This document shows positions 1 to 5,078 of a DNA stretch of 5,078 nucleotides, one piece after another. Under the pieces are notes generated by a model, which did no database searches, had not been told where the DNA came from, and worked only from the letters and a program-made list of their open reading frames with translations. Position 1 is the first letter of the stretch. The number at the start of each line of letters is the position of its first letter. The stretch is from Acetobacteraceae bacterium (GTDB lineage Bacteria; Pseudomonadota; Alphaproteobacteria; Acetobacterales; Acetobacteraceae): positions 1 to 5,078 of the forward strand of contig CANJOG010000184.1 of assembly GCA_947475475.1 (NCBI GenBank), given 5' to 3'. Both the position numbers and the translations under genes were made by a program.

Positions 1-320
1 AACACGCCGAGCGCATGCGCTTCCTGTTGCCCGACCTGCCCGAGGATGAGGAAATCATCGACATCTTCCACGATCGCTGCTTCCTCACCGCCGAGGCCGA
101 TGATCCGTTGATCAATGCGGCGCTGGATGCCGGCGGCGAGCGCTGCATGGTCTGGGCCAGCGACTTCCCGCATTTCGACTGCTCGATGCCCGGCGTTGCC
201 CAGGAACTGCGCGACCGCACAGATCTGCCGCCCGCGCGCCTCAAGGCCCTGGCCTCGACCAATGCGATCGAGTTCTTCGGCCTGCAGAATCTTGTTTCCG
301 CCGCCGCCGCGGCTAGCTGA
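1..320 (+). CDS. Amidohydrolase-2 family metal-dependent hydrolase, C-terminal part only
   Basis: Only the last 105 residues are present; the reading frame enters from the left edge (first full codon at 3) and stops with TGA at 318-320. The segment ASDFPHFD (visible residues 52-59), followed by a Leu/Ala-rich helix and the ending STNAIEFFGL, is characteristic of the amidohydrolase-2 / COG2159 TIM-barrel family. In that family the Asp of the SD(Y/F)PH motif (here visible residue 54) is a catalytic or metal-binding residue. Family members hydrolyse or decarboxylate small organic acids and cyclic compounds; the substrate cannot be read from this fragment. The stop lies 10 nt before the next ATG, so it is probably co-transcribed with the ABC ATPase, which suggests a substrate delivered by that transporter (inference). 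The family call is fairly secure, the specific function unknown. Confidence 0.82.
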   Translation, partial: HAERMRFLLPDLPEDEEIIDIFHDRCFLTAEADDPLINAALDAGGERCMVWASDFPHFDCSMPGVAQELRDRTDLPPARLKALASTNAIEFFGLQNLVSAAAAAS

Positions 321-330
321 GCGAGCGACC

Positions 331-1497
331 ATGACCACAGCCGACCTCTCCCGTACTTCTGCCGGTTCCGCCGCGCGGGCCGATCTGCGCCAATCGGTCG
401 TGCTCCGGGTGCGGGCACTGACCAAGCATTTCCGCCGCGAAGATCGCTCGATCGTCCCGGCGGTGGATGAGGTCTCGCTCGATATGAGTGCCGGGGAGTT
501 CGTCGTGCTGCTCGGCCCCAGCGGCTGCGGCAAGACCACGCTGCTGCGCTGCATCGCTGGACTCGAGAAGCCGGATTCCGGCTCCATCGAGATGTATGAC
601 CGCAAAGTCTATTCCTCGGCGGAGAACATCAACACCATGCCGGAAGGCCGCCATGTCGGCATGGTGTTCCAGTCCTATGCGCTCTGGCCGCATATGTCGG
701 CCTTCGACAATGTGGCCTACCCGCTGCGGGCGCGGAAGGTTGCCAGCGGGGAGATCGCCGGGCGCGTGCATGATGCGCTGCGCACGGTCGGCATTCCCGA
801 ACTTGCCAAGCAATTTCCGGGACAGATGAGCGGCGGCCAGCAGCAGCGCGTGGCGCTGGCGCGCGCCATCGTGTCGAACAACAATCTCGTGCTGTTCGAT
901 GAACCGCTCTCCAATGTCGATGCCAAGGTGCGCGAGCAGCTGCGGATCGAATTGTTGGAAATGCAGCAGAAGCTGAATTTCGCGGCGCTTTACGTGACGC
1001 ATGATCAGACCGAGGCAATGGCGCTGGCCAATCGCGTCGCCGTCATGCGCAAGGGCAAGATCGCCCAGCTCGGCTCGCCGCGCGATGTCTATGACCAGCC
1101 GAACTCGCGCTATGTCTCCAACTTTATTGGTACCAGCAACGAAATTCCTGGCCAGGTAGTTGGCGAGGAAGACGGCTTCCTCGTTATCGACAGCCCGATC
1201 GGCACGACCCGCGCAATTGGCGCGGTGCCGGGGCTGCGGGCGGGCAGCAAGGTCTCGCTCGTCTTCCGTCCGGAACGTTGCGCGCTCTCGGCCAATGAGC
1301 CGGCATCGGGCAATCGCTGGCTTTGCACCATCGACGCGGCGCTGTTCCTCGGCTCGCATACCGAACATGTCATCCATGTCGGAGAGCGCGCCTTCCTGAT
1401 CTGGAGCTCCAACGACATGCCGTTCAAGCGCGGCGAGACCGCCTGGCTGTCAGTGGCCTCCGAGCATCTGCGCGCCGTGCCGGCCGAAGAGGGCTAA
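331..1497 (+). CDS. ABC transporter ATP-binding protein, iron/polyamine (PotA/FbpC-like) type
   Basis: A complete 388-residue cytoplasmic ATPase subunit of an importer. The motifs are intact and in order: Walker A GPSGCGKTT (62-70), Q-loop FQSYALWPH (113-121), signature MSGGQQQR (166-173), Walker B LVLFDEP (187-192 region, Glu191 catalytic), D-loop SNVDAKVR (194-201) and switch His224 in VTHD. A C-terminal TOBE-like regulatory domain follows (about 270-382, with FRPE at 312-315). Length and architecture match the family that energises uptake of Fe(III), polyamines, sulfate, sugars or phosphonates; the ligand is set by a binding protein not present here. The ATG at 331 is chosen because it gives a short N-terminal extension before the first beta strand and follows the previous stop by 10 nt; only a weak GAG-type ribosome-binding site precedes it. 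Permease and solute-binding genes are not downstream, so they should lie upstream of the window or elsewhere. Confidence 0.95.
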   Translation: MTTADLSRTSAGSAARADLRQSVVLRVRALTKHFRREDRSIVPAVDEVSLDMSAGEFVVLLGPSGCGKTTLLRCIAGLEKPDSGSIEMYDRKVYSSAENINTMPEGRHVGMVFQSYALWPHMSAFDNVAYPLRARKVASGEIAGRVHDALRTVGIPELAKQFPGQMSGGQQQRVALARAIVSNNNLVLFDEPLSNVDAKVREQLRIELLEMQQKLNFAALYVTHDQTEAMALANRVAVMRKGKIAQLGSPRDVYDQPNSRYVSNFIGTSNEIPGQVVGEEDGFLVIDSPIGTTRAIGAVPGLRAGSKVSLVFRPERCALSANEPASGNRWLCTIDAALFLGSHTEHVIHVGERAFLIWSSNDMPFKRGETAWLSVASEHLRAVPAEEG

Positions 1498-1521
1498 ACC
1501 CCTCCCGGTTATTCTGTCCTA

Positions 1522-1550
1522 GCGGCGCCTCCCGGATGGGGAAGCGCCGC
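1522..1550. terminator. Hairpin between convergent genes, probable bidirectional terminator
   Basis: GCGGCGC (1522-1528) pairs with GCGCCGC (1544-1550). After one C/A mismatch, four more pairs form (1530-1533 with 1539-1542), leaving a 5-nt loop. It sits 24 nt after the ABC ATPase stop and 10 nt beyond the end of the minus-strand ATPase gene. On the plus strand TTTT occurs at 1558-1561, 7 nt after the stem, which is further than in a canonical intrinsic terminator. No T-run follows on the minus strand. Position and stability support termination, the missing adjacent U-tract weakens it. Confidence 0.5.
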
Positions 1551-1560
1551 CAGTGCATTT

Positions 1561-2412
1561 TCAGACCGCGACGCCGAGCCGTCCCGCCAGATCCTGAATG
1601 AGCTGCCACGCCACACGGCCGCTGCGGGCGCCGCGGGTGACGCTCCATTCCACCGCCTCGGCATGCAGCGCCTCGGTGGTGATCGGCAGTGCGAAATGCG
1701 CCGCATAGCCCTCGATCATGGCGAAGAACGTGTCCTGGTCGCAATTATGGAAGCCGATCCAGAGGCCGAACCGGTCTGACAGCGAGACCTTTTCCTCCAC
1801 CGCCTCGGTCGGGTTGATCGAGGTCTGGCGCTCATTCTCGATCATGTCGCGCGGCATCAGGTGGCGCCGATTCGAGGTGGCGTAGAACAGCACATTCGCC
1901 GGCCGCCCCTCGATGCCGCCATCGAGGACCGATTTCAGCGCCTTGTAATCGGCATCCTCGCGCTCGAAAGACAGATCGTCACAGAACACCAGGCAGCGGC
2001 GCGGCTGGTCGCGCAGCACGTTGAGCAAGTCCGGCAGGGTCTTGATGTCCTCGCGATGGATTTCGATCAAAGCGAGACTGTCCGGGCGCTCCTCGCAGGC
2101 CGCCGCGTGCACCGCCTTCACCAGCGAGGATTTGCCCATACCGCGGGCACCCCAGAGCATGGCGTTATTGGCGGTAAATCCGCGGGCGAATCGCAGCGTG
2201 TTGTCCAGCAGCAGCATCTTCTGGCGGTCGAGTCCCTGGAGCAGATCGAGCTTCACGCGCGAGACGCGATGCACCGGCGCCAGGCGCGGCGGGGCGGAGT
2301 GCCAGACAAAGGCATCAGCGTCCGAGAGGTCCGCGCGGGCCGGCGGCGGCGGGGCAAGCCGTTCCAGCGCCTCGGCAATACGGGTCAGGAGAGCGGCTTC
2401 AGTGGCGTCCAT
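1561..2412 (-). CDS. DUF815-family AAA+ ATPase of unknown role
   Basis: A complete 283-residue soluble P-loop ATPase. Walker A is GARGMGKSS (88-96), Walker B is LVFCDDLSFE (141-150, with Asp145/Asp146), sensor-1-like YATSNRRHL spans 177-185, and SDRFGLWIGF (212-221) carries a likely arginine finger, Arg214. GARSGRVAWQ (261-270) resembles a sensor-2 region. These, and the ENERQTSINPTEAVEEKVSLSDRFG stretch (192-216), are hallmarks of the DUF815 / COG2607 family. A Pro/Ala-rich N-terminus (20-27) separates a short helix from the ATPase core. Family members are predicted AAA+ ATPases without an established substrate. The start ATG has only a weak GGA 8-9 nt upstream, but the N-terminal length is usual. 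It is divergent from yajC, an arrangement I recall as common in Alphaproteobacteria. A link to secretion is suggested only by this neighbourhood. Confidence 0.93.
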   Translation of the reverse strand: MDATEAALLTRIAEALERLAPPPPARADLSDADAFVWHSAPPRLAPVHRVSRVKLDLLQGLDRQKMLLLDNTLRFARGFTANNAMLWGARGMGKSSLVKAVHAAACEERPDSLALIEIHREDIKTLPDLLNVLRDQPRRCLVFCDDLSFEREDADYKALKSVLDGGIEGRPANVLFYATSNRRHLMPRDMIENERQTSINPTEAVEEKVSLSDRFGLWIGFHNCDQDTFFAMIEGYAAHFALPITTEALHAEAVEWSVTRGARSGRVAWQLIQDLAGRLGVAV

Positions 2413-2440
2413 AAGAGCATCCGTGTGGTTTGTGCCGGGG

Positions 2441-2488
2441 AGGCAGATAATGAGGCAGACGATAAGACAGACGATAAGACAGACGGGG
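2441..2488. repeat. 12-bp tandem repeat, four imperfect copies, in the divergent promoter region
   Basis: Four consecutive 12-bp units: AGGCAGATAATG (2441-2452), AGGCAGACGATA (2453-2464), AGACAGACGATA (2465-2476) and AGACAGACGGGG (2477-2488). Units two and three differ by one base, and the outer units diverge at their ends. The array lies 28-76 nt upstream of the minus-strand DUF815 start and just before the candidate yajC promoter. It could be replication slippage or a set of in-phase protein-binding sites. The rest of the 163-nt intergenic region (2413-2575) shows only the promoter and ribosome-binding site listed separately. Confidence 0.8.
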
Positions 2489-2492
2489 AAGC

Positions 2493-2520
2493 TTGACGGG
2501 AAGGGGGCGGAAAGTATGGT
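2493..2520 (+). promoter_or_regulatory. Candidate sigma-70-type promoter for yajC
   Basis: TTGACG (2493-2498, five of six matches to the -35 consensus) is followed after 16 nt by TATGGT (2515-2520, four of six matches to the -10 consensus). Transcription would start near 2527, giving a leader of about 50 nt before the yajC ATG. The -35 box begins 5 nt after the tandem repeat. The call rests on pattern alone. Confidence 0.4.
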
Positions 2521-2562
2521 CCTGGCCTGATCGCGGCAACCGTGCCCCGGCTATTATCTTCC

Positions 2563-2567
2563 AGGAA
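2563..2567 (+). promoter_or_regulatory. Ribosome-binding site of yajC
   Basis: AGGAA lies 8 nt before the ATG at 2576, a good Shine-Dalgarno match at normal spacing. It fixes the start of yajC at the ATG that yields the family-typical N-terminus MFISPAYAQ. Confidence 0.7.
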
Positions 2568-2575
2568 CCACCCAG

Positions 2576-2923
2576 ATGTTCATCTCCCCCGCCTATGCGC
2601 AGGATGCCGCCGCCGGCTTTCTCGGCAATCTCGGCCAGTTCGGCCAGATCGCGCCGCTCGTCCTGATCTTCGCCGTCTTCTACTTCCTGATGATCCGCCC
2701 GCAGCAGAAGAAGCAGAAGGAATTGAAGGCCATGCTGGCCGCCGTGAAGAAGGGTGACCGCGTTCTCACCTCCGGCGGCATTCTCGGCACCGTCGCCAAG
2801 GTGACGCCGGACTCCAACGAGGTCGAGCTTGAGATCGCCACCGGCGTGAAGGTCATCGTGCTGCGCGAGACGCTGAACAGCGTGATCCGTCCGAAGGCCG
2901 CCAACGATTCCAAGCCGGCTTGA
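2576..2923 (+). CDS. yajC: Sec translocase accessory subunit YajC
   Basis: A 115-residue single-span inner-membrane protein that associates with SecDF-SecYEG and assists protein export and membrane insertion. The N-terminus MFISPAYAQ is the form common in alphaproteobacterial YajC. It is followed by a Gly/Phe-rich linker and one transmembrane helix at about 24-40 (ending LMIRP). The basic stretch QQKKQKELK (43-51) comes next, then the cytoplasmic YajC core: KKGDRVLTSGGILGTV (58-73), ELEIATGVKVIVLRETLNSVI (84-104) and a short polar tail. Length and all conserved blocks fit the family. In many Alphaproteobacteria secD and secF follow directly; here a glycosyltransferase begins 33 nt after the stop, probably in the same transcript. 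Identification is firm. Confidence 0.97.
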   Translation: MFISPAYAQDAAAGFLGNLGQFGQIAPLVLIFAVFYFLMIRPQQKKQKELKAMLAAVKKGDRVLTSGGILGTVAKVTPDSNEVELEIATGVKVIVLRETLNSVIRPKAANDSKPA

Positions 2924-2939
2924 TTGCTACCAAGCTGAG

Positions 2940-2977
2940 GCGGGCGGAGGCTCAGAGTGTCAGACGCCTCCGCCCGC
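2940..2977 (+). promoter_or_regulatory. Perfect 12-bp stem enclosing the glycosyltransferase ribosome-binding site and start
   Basis: GCGGGCGGAGGC (2940-2951) is exactly complementary to GCCTCCGCCCGC (2966-2977), with a 14-nt loop (2952-2965). The Shine-Dalgarno GGAGG (2946-2950) lies in the left arm, the GTG start (2957-2959) in the loop, and the right arm is made of codons 4-7. The stem base is 16 nt after the yajC stop. In mRNA this would hide the ribosome-binding site, suggesting translational control or coupling to yajC. There is no U-tract after it, so intrinsic termination is less likely. The structure is seen; its function is inferred. Confidence 0.6.
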
Positions 2978-4504
2978 TCTGCTGACCTGCCGCGCCCTGG
3001 GATGGCTTTGCTCGTCCTGATCGGCGTGGCCACGACGGTGCGGCTGGTCTTTGCCTGGCTCACCGGGCTCGGCGTCGATGAAAGCTACATGGTCTCTGCC
3101 GGGCGGGTGCTCGGAGGCGGCTATTTCGACCATCCGCCGGCCTCATGGTGGCTCAGCCGTGGCGCCGCGCTGGTCCTGGGCACCGAGGCGCCGCTGGCGG
3201 TGCGGCTGCCCTTCATCCTGCTCTCCGCTCTCTCCACCCTCCTGATGTACCGGCTCGCCACGCGGCTTTATGGGCCGCGCGCCGGGTTCTATGCGGCGCT
3301 GGCCTTCACGCTGGCGCCCATGCTGGGCGTCACGGCGGGGATTTTCGTGCTGCCGGACGGGCCACTGCTCTGCGCCCTGCTCTGCGCCGCGCTGGCACTG
3401 CTGCGCGCGCTGGAGGCCGGACGTGGCCGCGCACTCGGCTGGTGGCTGCTGGCCGGGCTCTGCGCGGGGCTGGCGCTGGAGAGCAAATACACCGCCATCC
3501 TGTTTCTGGCCGGCACCTTCCTGTTCCTGATCCTCAGCCCGGCGCATCGCTTCTGGCTGGCGCGGGTGGAGCCTTGGCTGGCTGCGCTCCTGGCGCTGGC
3601 GATTTTCGCCCCGGTGATCGCCTGGAATGCCGAGCATGGCTGGGCCTCCTTCGCCTTTCAGGGCGGACGTGCCGGCAATGCCTGGTTCAGGCCCTGGGCG
3701 CCGCTGCTCACCTGGGCGGGTGAGGCGGTGTTCATGACACCATGGCTCTGGCTGCCGCTGGTCTGGTGCGTCTGGCAGGCGCTGCGCAACAGGCGGGGCG
3801 ACTGGCGCTACCTATTGCCGCTCTGCCTCGGCCTGCCCGGCGTGCTGGCCTTCGTGCTCATCTCGCCCTTTTCGCGCAACGTGCTCTTTCACTGGTCCGC
3901 CTGCGGCTATGTGCTGCTGCTGCCGCTGCTGGGCGAGGCCTGGGCGTGCTGGATGGCGGCGGGCAATCGCCATGTGCGTCACACTTTGCAGTTCGCCGCT
4001 GGATTCTGCGTCGTGGCCTTGCTGCTGCTTGGCACTGATGCGCGCTTTGGCTGGTCCGAACGCCTGGGTATCCCCGGCTTGCGGGAGGCCTGGGCTGCGG
4101 ATCTGCGGGACTGGTCGGAACTGGCCCCGTCGCTGGCGGAACAGGGCATGCTGGACCGGAAGGACACGGCGGTGGCGGCACTCCTCTGGCATGTCGCCGG
4201 CAAAGCCGCCTATGGGCTTGGACCGGAACACAGAGTCGTCTGCCTCTGCGCCGATGCACGCCAATTCGGCATCGCGGCCCCGGTTGCGGCCTGGACGGGC
4301 AAGGATCTGGTGGTCCTGGCCCCGGCCAAGAGCCCGGAGGGCACGGAGGCGACGATTGCGCCGCTGTTTGCCAGTGTGGAACGGCTCAAGCCGGTGGCGA
4401 TCAAAGGGCAGGGTGGGCGGGCTGTGATGATGAGTGCCTGGCTCGGGAAGACTTATTCCGGCCGGCTGGCGTCCGAGCAGGGCCGCTTTGGCGGCGGCCA
4501 CCCT
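2957..4504 (+). CDS. GT39/PMT_2 (ArnT-like) membrane glycosyltransferase, no stop codon found
   Basis: A polytopic GT-C-fold inner-membrane enzyme, expected to transfer a sugar from a polyprenyl-phosphate donor to a lipid, glycan or protein on the periplasmic side; the acceptor is unknown. GTG at 2957 is chosen for its GGAGG 6 nt upstream; the next Met (residue 16, at 3002) lacks one. Family marks are DESY (41-44, the acidic pair after the first helix), YFDHPP (57-62), ESKYTA (175-180) and NAEHGWASFAFQ (224-235). About ten hydrophobic helices run from 16 to 361, followed by a soluble C-terminal domain (about 365-500). The family-like sequence ends near SAWLGKTYSG (493-502, to about 4462), the normal length of about 500 residues. 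No in-frame stop occurs there or later in the window, so the end given (4504, before sodB) is a conservative limit. A lost stop, a late frameshift or a sequence error is likely. Probably co-transcribed with yajC. Confidence 0.85.
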
Positions 4505-4518
4505 AGGGAGGCCGCCGC
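4491..4518. terminator. GC-rich hairpin between convergent genes, probable bidirectional terminator
   Basis: GCGGCGGCC (4491-4499) pairs perfectly with GGCCGCCGC (4510-4518) around a 10-nt loop that itself contains the palindrome CCCTAGGG. It lies 10 nt beyond the sodB stop and just after the last family-like residues of the glycosyltransferase, where a shared terminator would be expected. No T-run follows the stem on either strand, so it would be a non-canonical or stalling structure. A TAG at 4504-4506, in the loop, stops the frame one base ahead of the glycosyltransferase frame. Confidence 0.5.
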
Positions 4519-5078
4519 GTCAGGCGTATCAGGCGGCGGCGAGCTGAGCGGCCGCGTAGTCGTAGTTCAGCAGGTTATCGAGCAGGTTCTGCACGAAATC
4601 CGGACGGCGATTGCGGAAGTCGATGTAATAGGCGTGTTCCCACACATCGATCGTCAGAAGCACCGTGCCGTCATTGGAGGCGAGCGGGCTGCCGGCATTG
4701 CTGGTCTTGGTGATTTTCAGCTTGCCGGACGCATCGAGCACCAGCCAGGCCCAGCCGGAGCCGAACTGGCCGGTGGCGGCGGACTTGAACTGTTCCTTGA
4801 AGGCGGCGACCGAGCCGAAATCCTCAGTGACCTTCTTCTCCAGAGAACCTGGCAGCTTGCCGCCGGTGGGCGACAGGCTCAGCCAGTACATGTTGTGGTT
4901 CCATATCTGTCCGGCATTGTTGAACACCGGCACCAGGGCGTCATTGCCCGCGGCGAGCTGGACGATCTGTTCGAGCGACTTGCCCGCCAGATCGGCATTC
5001 TTCTCAACGAAACCGTTGAGCGCGATCACGTAGCTATTGTGGTGCTTGCCGTAATGATATTCGAGGGTTTCGAGACTC
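4505..5078 (+). other. Stop-free extension of the glycosyltransferase frame, antisense to sodB
   Basis: The glycosyltransferase reading frame continues without a stop to the window edge, fully antisense to sodB and in codon register with it. In that register, plus-strand stops arise only where sodB would use TTA, CTA or TCA, codons that GC-rich genomes avoid, so the openness is a by-product of codon bias. The conceptual product (Gly/Ala/Val/Leu/Glu-rich) resembles no domain I know. It is listed so the reader knows the glycosyltransferase frame does not close; I do not regard it as a functional domain. Confidence 0.6.
4529..5077 (-). CDS. sodB: Superoxide dismutase, iron type, N-terminal end beyond the window
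   Basis: Converts superoxide to hydrogen peroxide and oxygen, normally in the cytoplasm. The visible 182 codons start inside the gene: the frame runs SLETLEYHYGKHHNSYV from the right edge, so the GTG (Val17) is internal and only about 15-20 residues are missing. Metal ligands are His8 (EYHYGKHH), His61 (IWNHNMYW), Asp144 and His148 (DVWEHAYY). Gln57 in NNAGQIWNH, together with SNAGSPL (126-132), matches the E. coli FeSOD pattern, in which the active-site Gln comes from the NNAAQ segment rather than from the later position used by MnSOD. FGSGWAWLV (105-113) and the YIDFRNRRPDF block (151-161) are also typical. Cambialistic metal use cannot be excluded. The promoter lies outside the window. It converges with the glycosyltransferase. 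Confidence 0.96.
   Translation of the reverse strand, partial: SLETLEYHYGKHHNSYVIALNGFVEKNADLAGKSLEQIVQLAAGNDALVPVFNNAGQIWNHNMYWLSLSPTGGKLPGSLEKKVTEDFGSVAAFKEQFKSAATGQFGSGWAWLVLDASGKLKITKTSNAGSPLASNDGTVLLTIDVWEHAYYIDFRNRRPDFVQNLLDNLLNYDYAAAQLAAA

Noticed and set aside
313..1377. 354-codon open frame on the minus strand
   Set aside because: It lies antisense to the ABC ATPase, whose motifs are unambiguous; its Arg/His-rich product has no recognisable domain and reflects GC-rich codon usage.
2413..2460. A minus-strand promoter for the DUF815 gene
   Set aside because: TTATC-like -10 candidates occur in each repeat unit, but none has a convincing -35 element at proper spacing, so no site can be chosen.
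1861..2496. 211-codon plus-strand open frame ending in repeated Asp-Asp-Lys-Thr
   Set aside because: Mostly antisense to the DUF815 gene. The repetitive tail is only the 12-bp tandem repeat translated; there is no domain or convincing ribosome-binding site.
3145..4427. Several plus-strand open frames (3145-3723, 3742-4038, 3909-4427) that could be read as separate genes
   Set aside because: They are out-of-frame shadows of the single continuous glycosyltransferase frame from 2957, which carries the DESY and YFDHPP motifs and the membrane helices.
3812..4501. 229-codon minus-strand open frame (and similar ones at 3143-3637)
   Set aside because: Antisense to the glycosyltransferase, low-complexity Arg/Gln/Pro-rich, no recognised motifs.
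4529..5029. sodB starting at the GTG complementary to 5027-5029
   Set aside because: The frame continues upstream with EYHYGKHHNSY, which contains the first metal ligand, so that GTG is an internal valine and the true start is outside the window.
4505..5078. The stop-free plus-strand frame over sodB as a new overlapping protein domain
   Set aside because: Its openness follows from sodB lacking TTA, CTA and TCA codons; no conserved domain is visible in the conceptual product.

Overview
This GC-rich window reads as ordinary alphaproteobacterial chromosome. The main evidence is a YajC with the N-terminus MFISPAYAQ, divergent from a DUF815-type AAA+ ATPase, together with an iron-type superoxide dismutase and G/C-ending codons throughout. 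The order cannot be fixed from the sequence; Rhizobiales- or Rhodospirillales-like is a guess. There are no RNA genes, CRISPR arrays, insertion sequences, integrases or phage genes.

Layout. (1) Positions 1-1497, plus strand: the 3' end of an amidohydrolase-2 family gene, then after a 10-nt gap a complete ABC-transporter ATPase of the iron/polyamine (PotA/FbpC) type. This looks like the tail of a transport/catabolism operon whose permease and binding-protein genes would lie upstream. (2) Positions 1498-1560: a convergent junction with a strong hairpin. (3) Positions 1561-2412, minus strand: DUF815 AAA+ ATPase. (4) Positions 2413-2575: a divergent promoter region holding a 12-bp tandem repeat and a candidate promoter for yajC. 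(5) Positions 2576-2923: yajC, accessory subunit of the Sec translocase. (6) From 2957: a large GT39/PMT_2 (ArnT-like) membrane glycosyltransferase starting at GTG, 33 nt after yajC. Its ribosome-binding site lies inside a perfect 12-bp stem. It has no in-frame stop anywhere in the window, although recognisable sequence ends near 4470. (7) Positions 4491-4518: a second convergent hairpin. (8) Positions 4529-5077, minus strand: Fe-type superoxide dismutase, 5' end beyond the window.

The genes do not form one pathway. They are three or four adjacent units: transport, an ATPase of unknown role, yajC with the glycosyltransferase (both membrane proteins), and oxidative-stress defence. I see no convincing new biological system. 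The points most worth checking are the stem covering the glycosyltransferase start, its missing stop with open antisense frame across sodB, the coupling of yajC to a glycosyltransferase instead of secD, and the tandem repeat between the divergent genes.
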